NCBI GenBank assembly: GCA_021818605.1
Contig: JAKAUH010000299.1
Span: 1-22,880 of the forward strand
DNA from: Planctomycetota bacterium
GTDB taxonomy: Bacteria; Planctomycetota; Planctomycetia; Isosphaerales; Isosphaeraceae
DNA length: 22,880 bases
Direction: 5' to 3'
Part shown: positions 1-8,740 of the stretch, piece after piece
Layout: each line of letters begins with the position of its first letter
Numbering within the stretch: position 1 is the first letter of the stretch
Position numbers and translations under genes: made by a program
The notes under the pieces: model-generated
What the model saw: only the letters and a program-made list of their open reading frames with translations
Told to the model about the DNA's origin: nothing
The model's database searches: none

Positions 1-3000
1 TCACGCGGAACGGGGGAGTCTTGAGCAGGATCTTCACGTCGCCGAACTGGCCCAGGCCGCCGATGGTGCCCAGCATGGTCTGACCCGAGCCTCCCTTGTG
101 GTGCATGATCTTGCCGGTGAGGGTGGTGTGGTGGGGCATGACGCCGACGAGGTTCAGGGTGACGCCCTCGCCGTAGGAGGTCAGGACCTGCTCGAGGTAG
201 CCCCTCCCCTTGAGCCGGAGTTTTACCCGGTTGCCGCCGTTGTCGACGTACGAGAGCTGCTTCCCCTGGGCGAAGAGGGCGGAGTAGTTCGAGCCGGGCG
301 TTCCGGTGCCGCTGCCGTCGAGGAGGTTGCCGGCCAGGTCGCGGATCGCCGCTGGACCGGCGCCGACGACCTGGATCTCGTCGAAATGGCCGGACCGGAT
401 GGCGGCCTGCGGCACGATGGTCACCGAGAAGTTCGTCGGGTTGTAGGTGATCGATGCAAGGGCCAGATTCCACCCCGTGGCCGGGTCGATCAGCCGGTAG
501 TCGGCCGCATTGGTCGCGTAGGCCGGATCCAGCGGTGCGGAGAAGCCCAGGGTAAGACTGGTGATCGCCCCGGCCCAGCCCGACCAGGACAGGCCGGTCA
601 CCTGGAGCGGGGTGAAGTTCGGGTTGATGTCCTGGATGTGGATCTGGGCCGTGCTCGCCGCGCCCAGGACGGCGCCGCCGGTCGGGCTGTCGAGCACGAC
701 GTTCACGAACTGGTCCTGGTTCTTGTACGGGTCGTTGAGAATCGGCACCGCGATCGAGCCGCCGGTCTGGCCGGGCCCGAGGGTGAGTGTGCCGGACGTG
801 GGCGTGAAGTCCAGGCCCGGTGTGGCGTTCATCGCGACCGTGTGGTAATGGATCGTGACGGTCCCGGCGGAGCCGTAGAGACGGGCGACCGGCAGAACCG
901 CGACGCCAGCCATGTCGGTGACCTCGACCCCCGGCGCGCCGAACTGGACGATGCCTGGCGACGGCTGGACCATCGCCACGGCGGTGGCCGAGGCCGCGGG
1001 GAGGTTAATGTTGTACTGGTCCTCCGAGACTGACGCCGACTGGGTGAAGCTTCCCGAGGTGGTGGCCAGCGCGCTCAGCGCGACCGTGGCCGATGAGCCG
1101 GGTGCCAGGGTGCCCAGCCGGGCGAAGTACAGGCCCGAGACCGCGGCCGTCATCCCCTGGCTGGGGGTGGCCGAGACGAAGTCCAGCCCATTGACGGGCG
1201 GAAAGGTCACGATCACGCCGGTCGCCGTTGTCGGGCCGGCGTTTTTCACCGTGGCCGCGAAGGTAACCATCTGGCCGCTCGGCACGACCTGCGGAGTCGC
1301 CGCGAGGCTCATCGCCATGTCGACCGACGGCGCGATGGAGACGTCGATCGCCGCCTGGTTGTTCGCCGCGGCCGGGTCGAATTCACTTCCGGCGATCTGG
1401 GCCGTCAGCGAGACCGAACTGCCCGACGCGGCTGGCGTCGGGTTGATGGTCACGGTGATCGTCGCCGAGTCCCCCGAGTCGATCGCGCCCAGGTTGGCCG
1501 CGAGGCTGCCGTCCTGCTGGATCGCCGGCGGGAGGCCCTGGCTGGACGTCGCCGAGACGAGCGCGACGCCGGCCGGAATCGGGATCGTGGCGAGGACGCC
1601 CGTGGCCTGCGACGGACCCGCGTTCTGGACCTGGACCGTGTAGGTCCAGGCGACCTGCGCGACCGCCGGGCCGGTGCCCGGCTCGATCGACACGCCCAGA
1701 TCGGCGGACGCGGCGACGTTGGCCGTGACGACCGCGGTGTTGTCCGACAGGTTCGGGTCGTAGTCCTGGCCCTGGACCGAGAACCCCATCGTGACCATGC
1801 CGGTGTCCGTGGCGCCGGGCGTCACGATCAGCGTGACCTGAGCCGTGGCGCCCGAGGCCAGCGGGCCGAGGTTCGCGGTGAGGATGCCCTGGCTGACCGC
1901 GGGTGTCGGGCCCTGCGTTGCGCGGGTCGAGACGACGGTCAGCCCTGCGGGGAGGCTGCTGCTCAGCACGGCGTCGGGCTCGTTGGCGGGGCCCTGGTTG
2001 GTCACGCTGATGGTGCAGGTCATCGGCTGGCCCACGTACGCGTCGCCCGATTGCAGGGCAGCCGCCACCGACAGGTCGCTCACCCCGCGCACCGGGACGC
2101 TGAGTTCGGCCGCGTTGTTGGTGACGACCGGGTCGACCTGCCCGCCCGTCACACTGGCTGTGTCGACCAGTGTCGAGCCGGGCTGCGCGGTCGGGACCAC
2201 GGTGACCACCAGGGTCGCCGAATCGCCGTTGGCCAGGGAACCGATTGGCCAGGTCAGCTCGCCGTCGCTGACCGTGGCGGGGGTGTTGCCCTGGCCGTCC
2301 GTGGCGCTGACGAACGTCACGCCGGCCGGCAGTTCATCGGTCAGGGCGACCCCGCTGGCGTCGCTCGGCCCGTTGTTGGTGACGTTCAGCGTGTAGTTGA
2401 GCGTGATCCCGGTGGCGGCGACGGCGCTGTCCGACGTGATGCCCAGAGCGAGGTCGGACGCTGGATCCACGGTCGTCGTCACGGACGAGGTCTCGTCGCT
2501 CGGGTTGGGGTCGATCGTCTCGCTGGAGACCGTGGCCGTCGCGGTCACCGAGCCGGCGGCCGATGCGCGGAGGATGATCGTGACGGCTGCCTGGCTCCCC
2601 GCCGCCATGTCGCCCAGATCGGCGACGACCTGACCATCCGACAGCGCGACGTTCCCGATGTCGGAGGTCGCCGAGACGAACGACAGGCCCGGGGCGATTG
2701 GCATCGTGGCGACGACGTTCGGTGCGCCGTCGGGGCCCTGATTGACCACGGTCATCGTGTAGGTCAACTCGCCGCCGGCCAGGGCCGGCGAGGGGGACTC
2801 GGCCAGCGAGACCGAGACGTCCGCGTTGGTCACGACGACGACAGGGATCGAGGTCGACTCGGCCGCAGTGTTGGGGTCGGATTCCTGGCTGGTGACCTCG
2901 GCCTTGTCGACGATCGTGCCGGACGAGCCAGACCCGGTCTGCACGACGAGGGTCACGGTGGCCGACCCCCCGGCGGCGATGGTGCCGAGTCCGACTCCCA

Positions 3001-4843
3001 GGGTGCCGCCGGTCATCTCGGGCATCACGTAGCCCTGGCTGGGCGTCACCGACACGACCGACACACCAGCCGGAAGCTGGTCGGTCAGTATCACGCCGTG
3101 CGCATCGCCCAGTCCCTGGTTGGCGACGTTGATCGTGTAGGTCACGTCCTTGCTGGCGAGCACCGGGTTGGGCGTCGCCGTGCCGCTGACCACCAGGTTG
3201 ATCTGTCCCTGGACCGTCAGGTCGGCGGAGAACTCGGACGTGTTGCCGAAGCCGTCGGTCGCCGTCGCCGACAGAATCGCCCCCGCCTGGACGGAGACCT
3301 GCACGCTGGTGGAGAAGGTGGCGTCGCCCTGCGCGTCGGTCTGGACGTTCATCTGGCCGACCAGTGTCTTGCCCTGGCCGAAGCCGGAGTTGTCGGCCGT
3401 CGGGTTGGAGAAGAACTGGAGCAGGTAGGTCTCATTGGGAGCGGCGAAGAGCGACCCGGCGAGGGTGAGGCTGGACCCGTCGGACTGGGCCGAGTTCAGG
3501 CTGGGATAATTCTGGTAGTCATTGGGACCGGCGGTGCCCGGTGCGTGGTTGGGCGTGGGTCCGCTGCCGAGGTTGATACCCAGCCCGGCATTGCCGTAGA
3601 TGGAATTGGACAGGATCGTGTCCTGCATGACCTGGCCGACGAGCTGGACCCCCGCGCCGACGCGGCCGGTCCCGTTGTACTCGATGATGTTGGCCGCGCC
3701 GGCGGCCGTGCCGCCGATCAGGTTCGACGATGTGGCCAGGTCGATCCCGTTCTCGATGTTGCCCGCGGCGAGCTGGCCCGTGATGTCGGTGCCGATGAAG
3801 TTGCCGGCGACCCAGAGCCCCTGCGTGTTCGTGGCGGTCTCGATCCCGTTGTTCTGGTTGGCCGAGATGACGTTCCCGTCGCCGGTGCCGGTCCCTCCGA
3901 TCATGGTCAGTGGTGCGTTGTCGAGCAGGATGCCGTCGCCCTGATTGCCGAGCGGCGTTGTCCCGTCGGCGGCCAGGCCGATGAGATTGGCCTGGATCAT
4001 GGTGCCGGCCGCCCCGTCGCTGACCTGGATGCCCGTCCCGCCGTTGCCCGAGATGACGTTGCCGAACGGCCCTCCCGTGGCGCCAATGATGTTCCCACCC
4101 GAAAGGTTTCCGTCGATCGCGATGCCCGCCTCGCCGTTGGCAGTCGCGGCCTGACCGCTCGGATCGGTACCGATCAGGTTGCCGATGATCAGGTTCTGCG
4201 TCGACCCGTAGTCGCTGTTCTCGACGAGGATGCCGTCGCCGGAATTCCCCGAGATCACGTTGCCGCCGCCGCCCGCCGGGCCCGGGGCCGGGCCGATCGT
4301 GTTGTTCGACGATCCCAGGATGGTCAGCCCGTTGCCGTTGGGGATGGCCGCGTCACTGGTCGGTTCGAGCCCCAGGTAATCGCTCGCGATGGTGTTGCCG
4401 CCCTGCGTCTCCAGGACAATGGCCGAGCCCGAGAATCCGCCGATCGACAGCCCGCGGACGAGGCTCTTCCCGCCCGAGAGCACCAGCCCGTCGTTGCTGC
4501 CGCCAGTAAGCTTCGAGCCATCGAGCTCGACCAGCGGCGTGCCCGAGTAGCCCGGCTCCGTGGTCCCGTCGACCATGACCTGCGCCGAGATCGTGGGCAG
4601 GGGGGATGCAAGCTGGATCTTCACCGGGCCACTTGTGGCGAGGTTGAAGTCGATCACGCTGGGCGACGAGCCGGCGTTGGCCTGCTCGATGGCCCACCGC
4701 AGCGAGTCGGTGCCAGAGTCGCCCAAGCTGGTGACCACGTAGGTCGACAGCAGGCGGCGGAACTCCATCACCTCGCAGACCGGTCGACGCGACGCGCGGC
4801 GTCTCCAGCGGTTTGAACATCCCGATCTGCGCCCGGTGTGCAT
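1..4843 (-). CDS. Giant secreted repeat protein: beta-helix, six DUF11 repeats, Calx-beta (partial, C-terminus outside window)
   Basis: The minus frame stays open from an ATG at 4843 to the left edge, giving 1614 residues with no stop. Residues 21-33 (PVCEVMEFRRLLS) resemble the 'LExLExRRLLS' motif at the N-terminus of planctomycete extracellular proteins, which favours this start over the internal ATG at 4768. Residues about 35-450 are a right-handed parallel beta-helix region with repeated NVISGN and IGTD/IGG turns. About 470-545 is a beta domain typical of this class (FxNPTADxSGFGQGKT). Six DUF11 repeats of about 125 residues follow (about 549-1295), each with NxGP, LPAGV, FVSA and DPN-type signatures. 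A Calx-beta-like domain spans about 1296-1404, then a beta-rich region with an SxPLDP motif. The likely role is a cell-surface or secreted structural/adhesive protein. Domain names are from pattern recognition. All long plus-strand ORFs here are codon-bias shadows. Confidence 0.9.
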   Translation of the reverse strand, partial: MHTGRRSGCSNRWRRRASRRPVCEVMEFRRLLSTYVVTSLGDSGTDSLRWAIEQANAGSSPSVIDFNLATSGPVKIQLASPLPTISAQVMVDGTTEPGYSGTPLVELDGSKLTGGSNDGLVLSGGKSLVRGLSIGGFSGSAIVLETQGGNTIASDYLGLEPTSDAAIPNGNGLTILGSSNNTIGPAPGPAGGGGNVISGNSGDGILVENSDYGSTQNLIIGNLIGTDPSGQAATANGEAGIAIDGNLSGGNIIGATGGPFGNVISGNGGTGIQVSDGAAGTMIQANLIGLAADGTTPLGNQGDGILLDNAPLTMIGGTGTGDGNVISANQNNGIETATNTQGLWVAGNFIGTDITGQLAAGNIENGIDLATSSNLIGGTAAGAANIIEYNGTGRVGAGVQLVGQVMQDTILSNSIYGNAGLGINLGSGPTPNHAPGTAGPNDYQNYPSLNSAQSDGSSLTLAGSLFAAPNETYLLQFFSNPTADNSGFGQGKTLVGQMNVQTDAQGDATFSTSVQVSVQAGAILSATATDGFGNTSEFSADLTVQGQINLVVSGTATPNPVLASKDVTYTINVANQGLGDAHGVILTDQLPAGVSVVSVTPSQGYVMPEMTGGTLGVGLGTIAAGGSATVTLVVQTGSGSSGTIVDKAEVTSQESDPNTAAESTSIPVVVVTNADVSVSLAESPSPALAGGELTYTMTVVNQGPDGAPNVVATMPIAPGLSFVSATSDIGNVALSDGQVVADLGDMAAGSQAAVTIILRASAAGSVTATATVSSETIDPNPSDETSSVTTTVDPASDLALGITSDSAVAATGITLNYTLNVTNNGPSDASGVALTDELPAGVTFVSATDGQGNTPATVSDGELTWPIGSLANGDSATLVVTVVPTAQPGSTLVDTASVTGGQVDPVVTNNAAELSVPVRGVSDLSVAAALQSGDAYVGQPMTCTISVTNQGPANEPDAVLSSSLPAGLTVVSTRATQGPTPAVSQGILTANLGPLASGATAQVTLIVTPGATDTGMVTMGFSVQGQDYDPNLSDNTAVVTANVAASADLGVSIEPGTGPAVAQVAWTYTVQVQNAGPSQATGVLATIPIPAGVALVSATSSQGLPPAIQQDGSLAANLGAIDSGDSATITVTINPTPAASGSSVSLTAQIAGSEFDPAAANNQAAIDVSIAPSVDMAMSLAATPQVVPSGQMVTFAATVKNAGPTTATGVIVTFPPVNGLDFVSATPSQGMTAAVSGLYFARLGTLAPGSSATVALSALATTSGSFTQSASVSEDQYNINLPAASATAVAMVQPSPGIVQFGAPGVEVTDMAGVAVLPVARLYGSAGTVTIHYHTVAMNATPGLDFTPTSGTLTLGPGQTGGSIAVPILNDPYKNQDQFVNVVLDSPTGGAVLGAASTAQIHIQDINPNFTPLQVTGLSWSGWAGAITSLTLGFSAPLDPAYATNAADYRLIDPATGWNLALASITYNPTNFSVTIVPQAAIRSGHFDEIQVVGAGPAAIRDLAGNLLDGSGTGTPGSNYSALFAQGKQLSYVDNGGNRVKLRLKGRGYLEQVLTSYGEGVTLNLVGVMPHHTTLTGKIMHHKGGSGQTMLGTIGGLGQFGDVKILLKTPPFRV

Positions 4844-5574
4844 CGTGGTGAAGTCCGCTACTGGTCCCGGCCCGGCCGGCCGAACCCGATCATCCACTCC
4901 GATCGATCGATCCAACCAAACGATCGATGCCCGATCACCGCGACAGTCGCTGCCTACTCAATTACGGGCGTCGTCCCGGCTTGTGCCGGACGCGAAATCC
5001 GGCCGCGCGCTTTTTGGATGGGCCGCAACCGCATCACCGGCGTCGCGACCCCCTGGCTTCACATCAAACGCCGGACCCCAGTCCATCCCGGTCCACGAGC
5101 GTCCGGCCCGAACCGTTGTTCCGGATCATTCCTGCGGATCGTACCAACCGGGCGCCGGTCTCCCGCTCCGCCCATTCGCCTCAGCGGAACTCTCTCAACG
5201 TTGTTCGATCAAGAACGGCGAGACTTATCTGACATCCTCCCAAAAACCTGGGAGTCCAGTCAAGCGGCGTTTGATTGCTGCCTGCCAGCTTTCACGCTAC
5301 CGTGGACCTGCGAAACGTCCATGCTTGCACGTGTCTGTTTGCTCTCTTCTTCTCCGTTCTTCGCAAGCGATTCCCTCACAAGCGCTCCGTCGAATGGTCG
5401 TCGAATCGGTCGGGGCGACCAGGAGCCAACCGTTCCACCGACGATGTATGTCCTCTTGTTATTATGGCCTCCTCATCATGGAGACAACGGCTCGGCCGAG
5501 GTTTTCCGAGCGCCCTTCGGCTCGACCTTGTGGATTCCGCCGAAAAAATCGGATCTTCCGAAGACGGGGCCGAT
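4844..5574. other. Gene-poor region upstream of the giant protein
   Basis: About 730 bases with no convincing gene on either strand. The overlapping open frames have low-complexity, Ser/Arg/Pro-rich translations without recognisable domains. It contains a short (GATC)3 run at 4901-4912 and a small hairpin (CTCCCA, six-base loop, TGGGAG) at 5237-5254. The promoter of the minus-strand giant gene should lie near 4850-4950, but no clear -35/-10 pair is visible. Composition is more AT-rich around 5215-5560 than in the coding blocks. Confidence 0.6.
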
Positions 5575-5905
5575 CGCCGGACGACAGCAGCAGCGGCCGC
5601 GCCCTGCTTCACGGGGTCGGCCCACAGGCGGAGATCGGTCAGGCGATAGGTCGGATGCCCTGCTGTCGGCAGGACCGCTGCATGGCCGAGCGGCCGGCGG
5701 TGATCCCGCGGTCTTGCGGACGTGGTCGGCCAGTTCGGCGCGGACCCCTTTGGCCCGGTCCAGCCCTTGAGCGACCGGGGCACGATAACCCAGCGGCGGA
5801 TCTCATCGGCCATATGGGCCGGGGTCGCCGGGTCCAGCCCCCGGCCCTTCAGGGCACCAGGGCGCCGATCCGGCCGTCGAGATGTGCGTTGAGCCGCGAC
5901 TCAGC
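5575..5905 (-). pseudogene. Decayed IS630-type transposase fragment (N-terminal helix-turn-helix part)
   Basis: Reading the minus strand in alternating frames recovers consecutive pieces of an IS630-like transposase N-terminal region. About 5856-5785 gives GLDPATPAHMADEIRRWVI. About 5770-5705 gives AQGLDRAKGVRAELADHV followed by RKTAG. About 5715-5650 gives GRSAMQRSCRQQGIRP. About 5650-5590 gives a piece ending in DPVKQG. At least three frameshifts separate the pieces, and there are stops between them. The catalytic DDE part is not visible, and no terminal inverted repeats or target duplication were found. The match is to the DNA-binding region of planctomycete IS630 relatives, recalled from family patterns. 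This is a relic and cannot encode an active enzyme. Confidence 0.6.
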
Positions 5906-5978
5906 CGGGGGCTGACGATATGGACCACGAAAGACGCAACCCCCTACCAGCCGAATACCCCCCGCAGGAAAGATCCTC

Positions 5979-6042
5979 AAGTCGGTCGGGTATTCTTGCT
6001 CGATGCTCGGGCCCCGTCAGGCAAGAATGCCCGACCGACCTT
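5979..6042. repeat. Imperfect palindromic repeat, copy 1
   Basis: The left arm at 5979-5999 and right arm at 6021-6042 are inverted copies with one substitution and one extra base, around a 21-base spacer. The arm core reads GGTCGGGTATTCTTGC on the left and GCAAGAATGCCCGACC on the right. A second, more perfect copy lies at 12829-12897, so this is a dispersed repeat rather than a chance hairpin. It lies about 145 bases downstream of the stop of the minus-strand thioredoxin-fold gene and could also act as a 3' hairpin. There is no T-run typical of an intrinsic terminator. Confidence 0.8.
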
Positions 6043-6187
6043 CATGCCGGCGTAATCGGTTCAGGCACAAGACTGCATGGTGGGAAGCCGGGAGAAAAAG
6101 GAATGAATGCCAGGTCGCTTCAAGAACTCAGGGCGAGAGATGACCGTCCGCCCTTTTGTCGGTGGTGTCAAAACGGAAAACCGAATC

Positions 6188-7318
6188 TCACCTCCTCCCC
6201 ACCGCCCGCGCGACGACCTGGTCCAGATTCTTCCGCGAGAGGTCGAGCTGGATGACGGAGCCATCGCGCCCGATGAGGGCATTGGTTGGGATCTCGGTGA
6301 CGCCGTAGGCCTCAGCGTAATCGGCGGGCCCCTGGCCGTTGATCACGTTGGGCCATCGGACGTTGTGGTCCAGCAGGAAGCGGCGGACGCTGGGCATGAC
6401 GGCCTCGGCACGGGTCCCGCCGTTCTGGAGCGTGTCCAGATTTATGCCGACGATGCGGAAGCCCCGCTCTCGATAATCGGAATAGACCTGGTCGAGCCAG
6501 ACGACCTCGGCGGCGTTGGGGACGCACCAGCTCGCCCAGAAGACGACGAGCACGAGGTCGCCCTTCAATGCGGCCAGATCGAACGGCCGGCCGTCGACGT
6601 CGGTTCCCTTGATGGCGGGCGCCGGCTTGCCGATCAGCTCGAGCTGGCGGAGCCGGTGGGCGCTGAACTCCTTGACATCGGGATTGGTGCTCTCGCGGTG
6701 GAGCAATGCGAATGCCTTGCGGGCGACGTCGAACCGCCCGGCCTGGACGAGCCGCTGATAGTAGGCGCCGCAGAGGGAGAGCAGCGAGGGGGTGTCGAGA
6801 ACGGCCGCGGGCGCGGGAGCCCCGGGCTTCCTGCCCGAGGCACCGGCGCCGACGAGCCGGCTGAGGTCGGCGAGCGATTCGTCGAAGGCTCCGCGATCGG
6901 CCGTGGCGATGATGTTGATGGTTTCGGCCAGCAGGCGGACGACCGGCGAGGGATTGTCCGGCGATGTCCGGACGCGGTCCGCGGCGGCCTCGGCCTCGGC
7001 GAACAGGTTGTTGGCGATCGCCAGCCGGAAGAGCACCTCGTAGGTCCGGGATGCGTCCCGGGGCGGCTGCCCGGCGGCGAGCTGCGCCAGCCGGTCGAGC
7101 CGCTGGCGCTCGATCTGGAGAAGCTGGCGGTTGTAGTCGTCGTTGATCGATTGAAGGGACAGGGCGGCGTTTCCGGCGGCCGCCGGCGCCGATGCCGGCG
7201 CCGGCGCCGTCACGGACGTGGGCGGGTTTCCGGCTGCCTGTTGCGCCGGCGACCCGGATGGGAACTGGACCAGCGCGAGGTGCGCAACAGCCGCCAGGAC
7301 GATCCGGAAGTGAGTCAT
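6188..7318 (-). CDS. Secreted TlpA-like thioredoxin-fold protein with atypical CVPN site
   Basis: 376 residues from an ATG at 7318. Residues 1-27 form a hydrophobic signal segment, followed by an Ala/Pro linker and an alpha-helical region (about 52-225) of TPR-like character. The thioredoxin/AlkC-type fold spans about 228-376. It begins with IGKPAPAIKG, has the active-site WASWCVPN at 261-268, and has the cis-Pro loop TEIPT at 342-346. TlpA-type enzymes reduce periplasmic disulfides through a CxxC pair. Here Cys265 is present but the second Cys is Asn268, so ordinary dithiol exchange is not expected. The protein could bind or isomerise via one thiol, or have lost redox activity. The family assignment is secure but the function is open. 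It lies 85 bases downstream of a small membrane-protein gene. Confidence 0.88.
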   Translation of the reverse strand: MTHFRIVLAAVAHLALVQFPSGSPAQQAAGNPPTSVTAPAPASAPAAAGNAALSLQSINDDYNRQLLQIERQRLDRLAQLAAGQPPRDASRTYEVLFRLAIANNLFAEAEAAADRVRTSPDNPSPVVRLLAETINIIATADRGAFDESLADLSRLVGAGASGRKPGAPAPAAVLDTPSLLSLCGAYYQRLVQAGRFDVARKAFALLHRESTNPDVKEFSAHRLRQLELIGKPAPAIKGTDVDGRPFDLAALKGDLVLVVFWASWCVPNAAEVVWLDQVYSDYRERGFRIVGINLDTLQNGGTRAEAVMPSVRRFLLDHNVRWPNVINGQGPADYAEAYGVTEIPTNALIGRDGSVIQLDLSRKNLDQVVARAVGRR

Positions 7319-7403
7319 TGTCGAGGAGATCCTTGATCCAGGTATCGAAGATTCGGAGGAGCCAGCCGGAAGGCGGTCGTCCCGCCCCCAGTCGAGAGGA
7401 TAT

Positions 7404-7745
7404 TCAGGCCGAGAAGGCGGCCGGTGATGGGTTGGCGAACCGTTGCGCCGGCTTGCTGGGTTCCCAGGTCGACCTGACGGCGGGCCTGTGGGCCGAGCGG
7501 TGCGTCCCGTGGCGATGGACGACTCTCCACAGCGCTGTCACGAACAGCAGGGCCACGACGATCCCGAGGATCCAGAGGATCGCCTTGATCCCGAGTGAGA
7601 GCGGCTGCGCGGGCGTCTCGCGCAGATAATCCGGGAACGGCCTGGTGACCCGGGTTTCGGTCGGCGCGTCCGGGATGAACAGCTCATTCGAGCGGACCTT
7701 GATCGAGTGCTCCTGCTCGGGCATGTTCCGAGACTGCGAGGCCAT
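7404..7745 (-). CDS. Small single-pass membrane protein of unknown function
   Basis: 113 residues. The N-terminal half is polar, a single strongly hydrophobic helix lies at about 53-73, and a basic His/Arg-rich stretch (RVVHRHGTHR) follows. The positive flank on the C-terminal side suggests a cytoplasmic C-terminus. No signal peptide or known domain was recognised. The start at 7745 has a purine-rich GGGGAA upstream. An internal ATG at 7724 is an alternative that would remove seven residues. It is the first of two adjacent minus-strand genes (the thioredoxin-fold gene follows after 85 bases), so it may be co-transcribed. Being short with no recognised family, it is less certain than its neighbours. 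Confidence 0.6.
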   Translation of the reverse strand: MASQSRNMPEQEHSIKVRSNELFIPDAPTETRVTRPFPDYLRETPAQPLSLGIKAILWILGIVVALLFVTALWRVVHRHGTHRSAHRPAVRSTWEPSKPAQRFANPSPAAFSA

Positions 7746-7904
7746 GACGCCAATTCCCCAGGAGGTTCTTTCCGCGAGCCGACGGCCCGGGCCGCGGTCG
7801 GATCACCCCGCATCCCGCCCCGTCGCATTGTCCGACTCGTCGGCCAGAGGTCATACCACGGCCGGATACGCGTCCAGACGCGAACGCCCGCGGACCTTAT
7901 CATC

Positions 7905-8726
7905 TTAGCTCACGGATCGCGATCCCGCATCAGCGCAACCAGCCTGGAAGAACCAGTCCCAGCTCCGAGGATACTCGGAGAGATCTTCACCATCTGCCAG
8001 GACGTCGCTCCAGGGATAAAGGACCTTGGCGAGCCGGACGTCCTTGAACCCGGCCTGGGTCAGCCGATGCTCGATCTCGAACGGCTGCCAGAATTTCTGC
8101 CGAAGGCCCTGGTAATGGAACCGCCCGAAGACGAAATCGTAGTAGCGCCGCTCGGCCTGGGCCGACGCCAGCCGCTCGGCGTCCTTCAGCGCCAGGCCTC
8201 GCTCGAGGGCCCGGTCGTACAGCAACATCATGTGATAGGCGATCGCGTCGATCGACGGCACGATGCCAAGGAACCGCCCGCCGGGCCGAAGCATGGCACG
8301 GATGGCCTGGAGCGTCCGGTCGATCACACGGACGTCCGGCATCACCAGCGAGTTGACCGCCAGCGCCACGTCAACATTCCCGGCCAGATCGCCGAGCTCG
8401 TGCATGGGGCGAGCCAGGAACGTGACGCGGTCGGCGGCCTCGCCGGCGAGCCGGGCCCTGGCCCGTTCGAGCATGCCCGGCGCGAAGTCCAGCGCGAGCA
8501 CCCGTTTGAACCGCGCCGCCAATTGAGGCAGGAGCGGCCCGGTGCCGCAGCCGAGGTCGGCGACCGTCTTCGACCGGGCGCCCGGGATCGCCTCGAGCGC
8601 CGCCCAGAGAGGGTTCTCGACCTCCGGCGCGTACGGGTCGAGGAAGACCTCATCGTAGCGTTTCGCGTGCCGGCTCCAGTGCCGGTCCTGGTCATGCAGA
8701 TCATCGGACAACACGTTCACGAACAC
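7905..8726 (-). CDS. Class I SAM-dependent methyltransferase
   Basis: 273 residues from a GTG at 8726. Motif I is VADLGCGTG at 55-63 (SAM-binding glycine loop). The acidic end of strand 2 is at LALD (Asp80), and a motif post-II region at about 105-130 (ARPMHELGDL, VDVALAVNSLV) follows. LRPGG lies around 146-150. The C-terminal part (FWQPFEIEHRLTQAGF) fits a Methyltransf_11/25-like fold. The substrate cannot be told from sequence; small-molecule, lipid and protein targets are all possible. It starts 14 bases after the stop of the GAP1-like gene, so the two are almost certainly co-transcribed and perhaps translationally coupled. It appears to be the last gene of the GTPase cluster, with about 160 bases to the next gene on the same strand. 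Confidence 0.9.
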   Translation of the reverse strand: MFVNVLSDDLHDQDRHWSRHAKRYDEVFLDPYAPEVENPLWAALEAIPGARSKTVADLGCGTGPLLPQLAARFKRVLALDFAPGMLERARARLAGEAADRVTFLARPMHELGDLAGNVDVALAVNSLVMPDVRVIDRTLQAIRAMLRPGGRFLGIVPSIDAIAYHMMLLYDRALERGLALKDAERLASAQAERRYYDFVFGRFHYQGLRQKFWQPFEIEHRLTQAGFKDVRLAKVLYPWSDVLADGEDLSEYPRSWDWFFQAGCADAGSRSVS

Positions 8727-8740
8727 CTCGATCGGGGGCC

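Noticed and set aside
98..2396. Several plus-strand open frames near the left edge
   Set aside because: They are antisense to clear DUF11 and Calx-beta coding sequence in the minus strand.
2051..4816. Plus-strand open frame of 921 codons
   Set aside because: It is antisense to the giant DUF11/beta-helix gene, its translation is Arg/Gly/Asp-rich low complexity without domains, and it follows from third-position GC bias.
5237..5254. Small hairpin CTCCCA/TGGGAG as a terminator
   Set aside because: Six-base stem, no T-run, and no gene end nearby.
4836..5915. Plus-strand open frame of 359 codons and overlapping smaller frames
   Set aside because: Low-complexity translations with no domain; the right part is antisense to the IS630-type relic.
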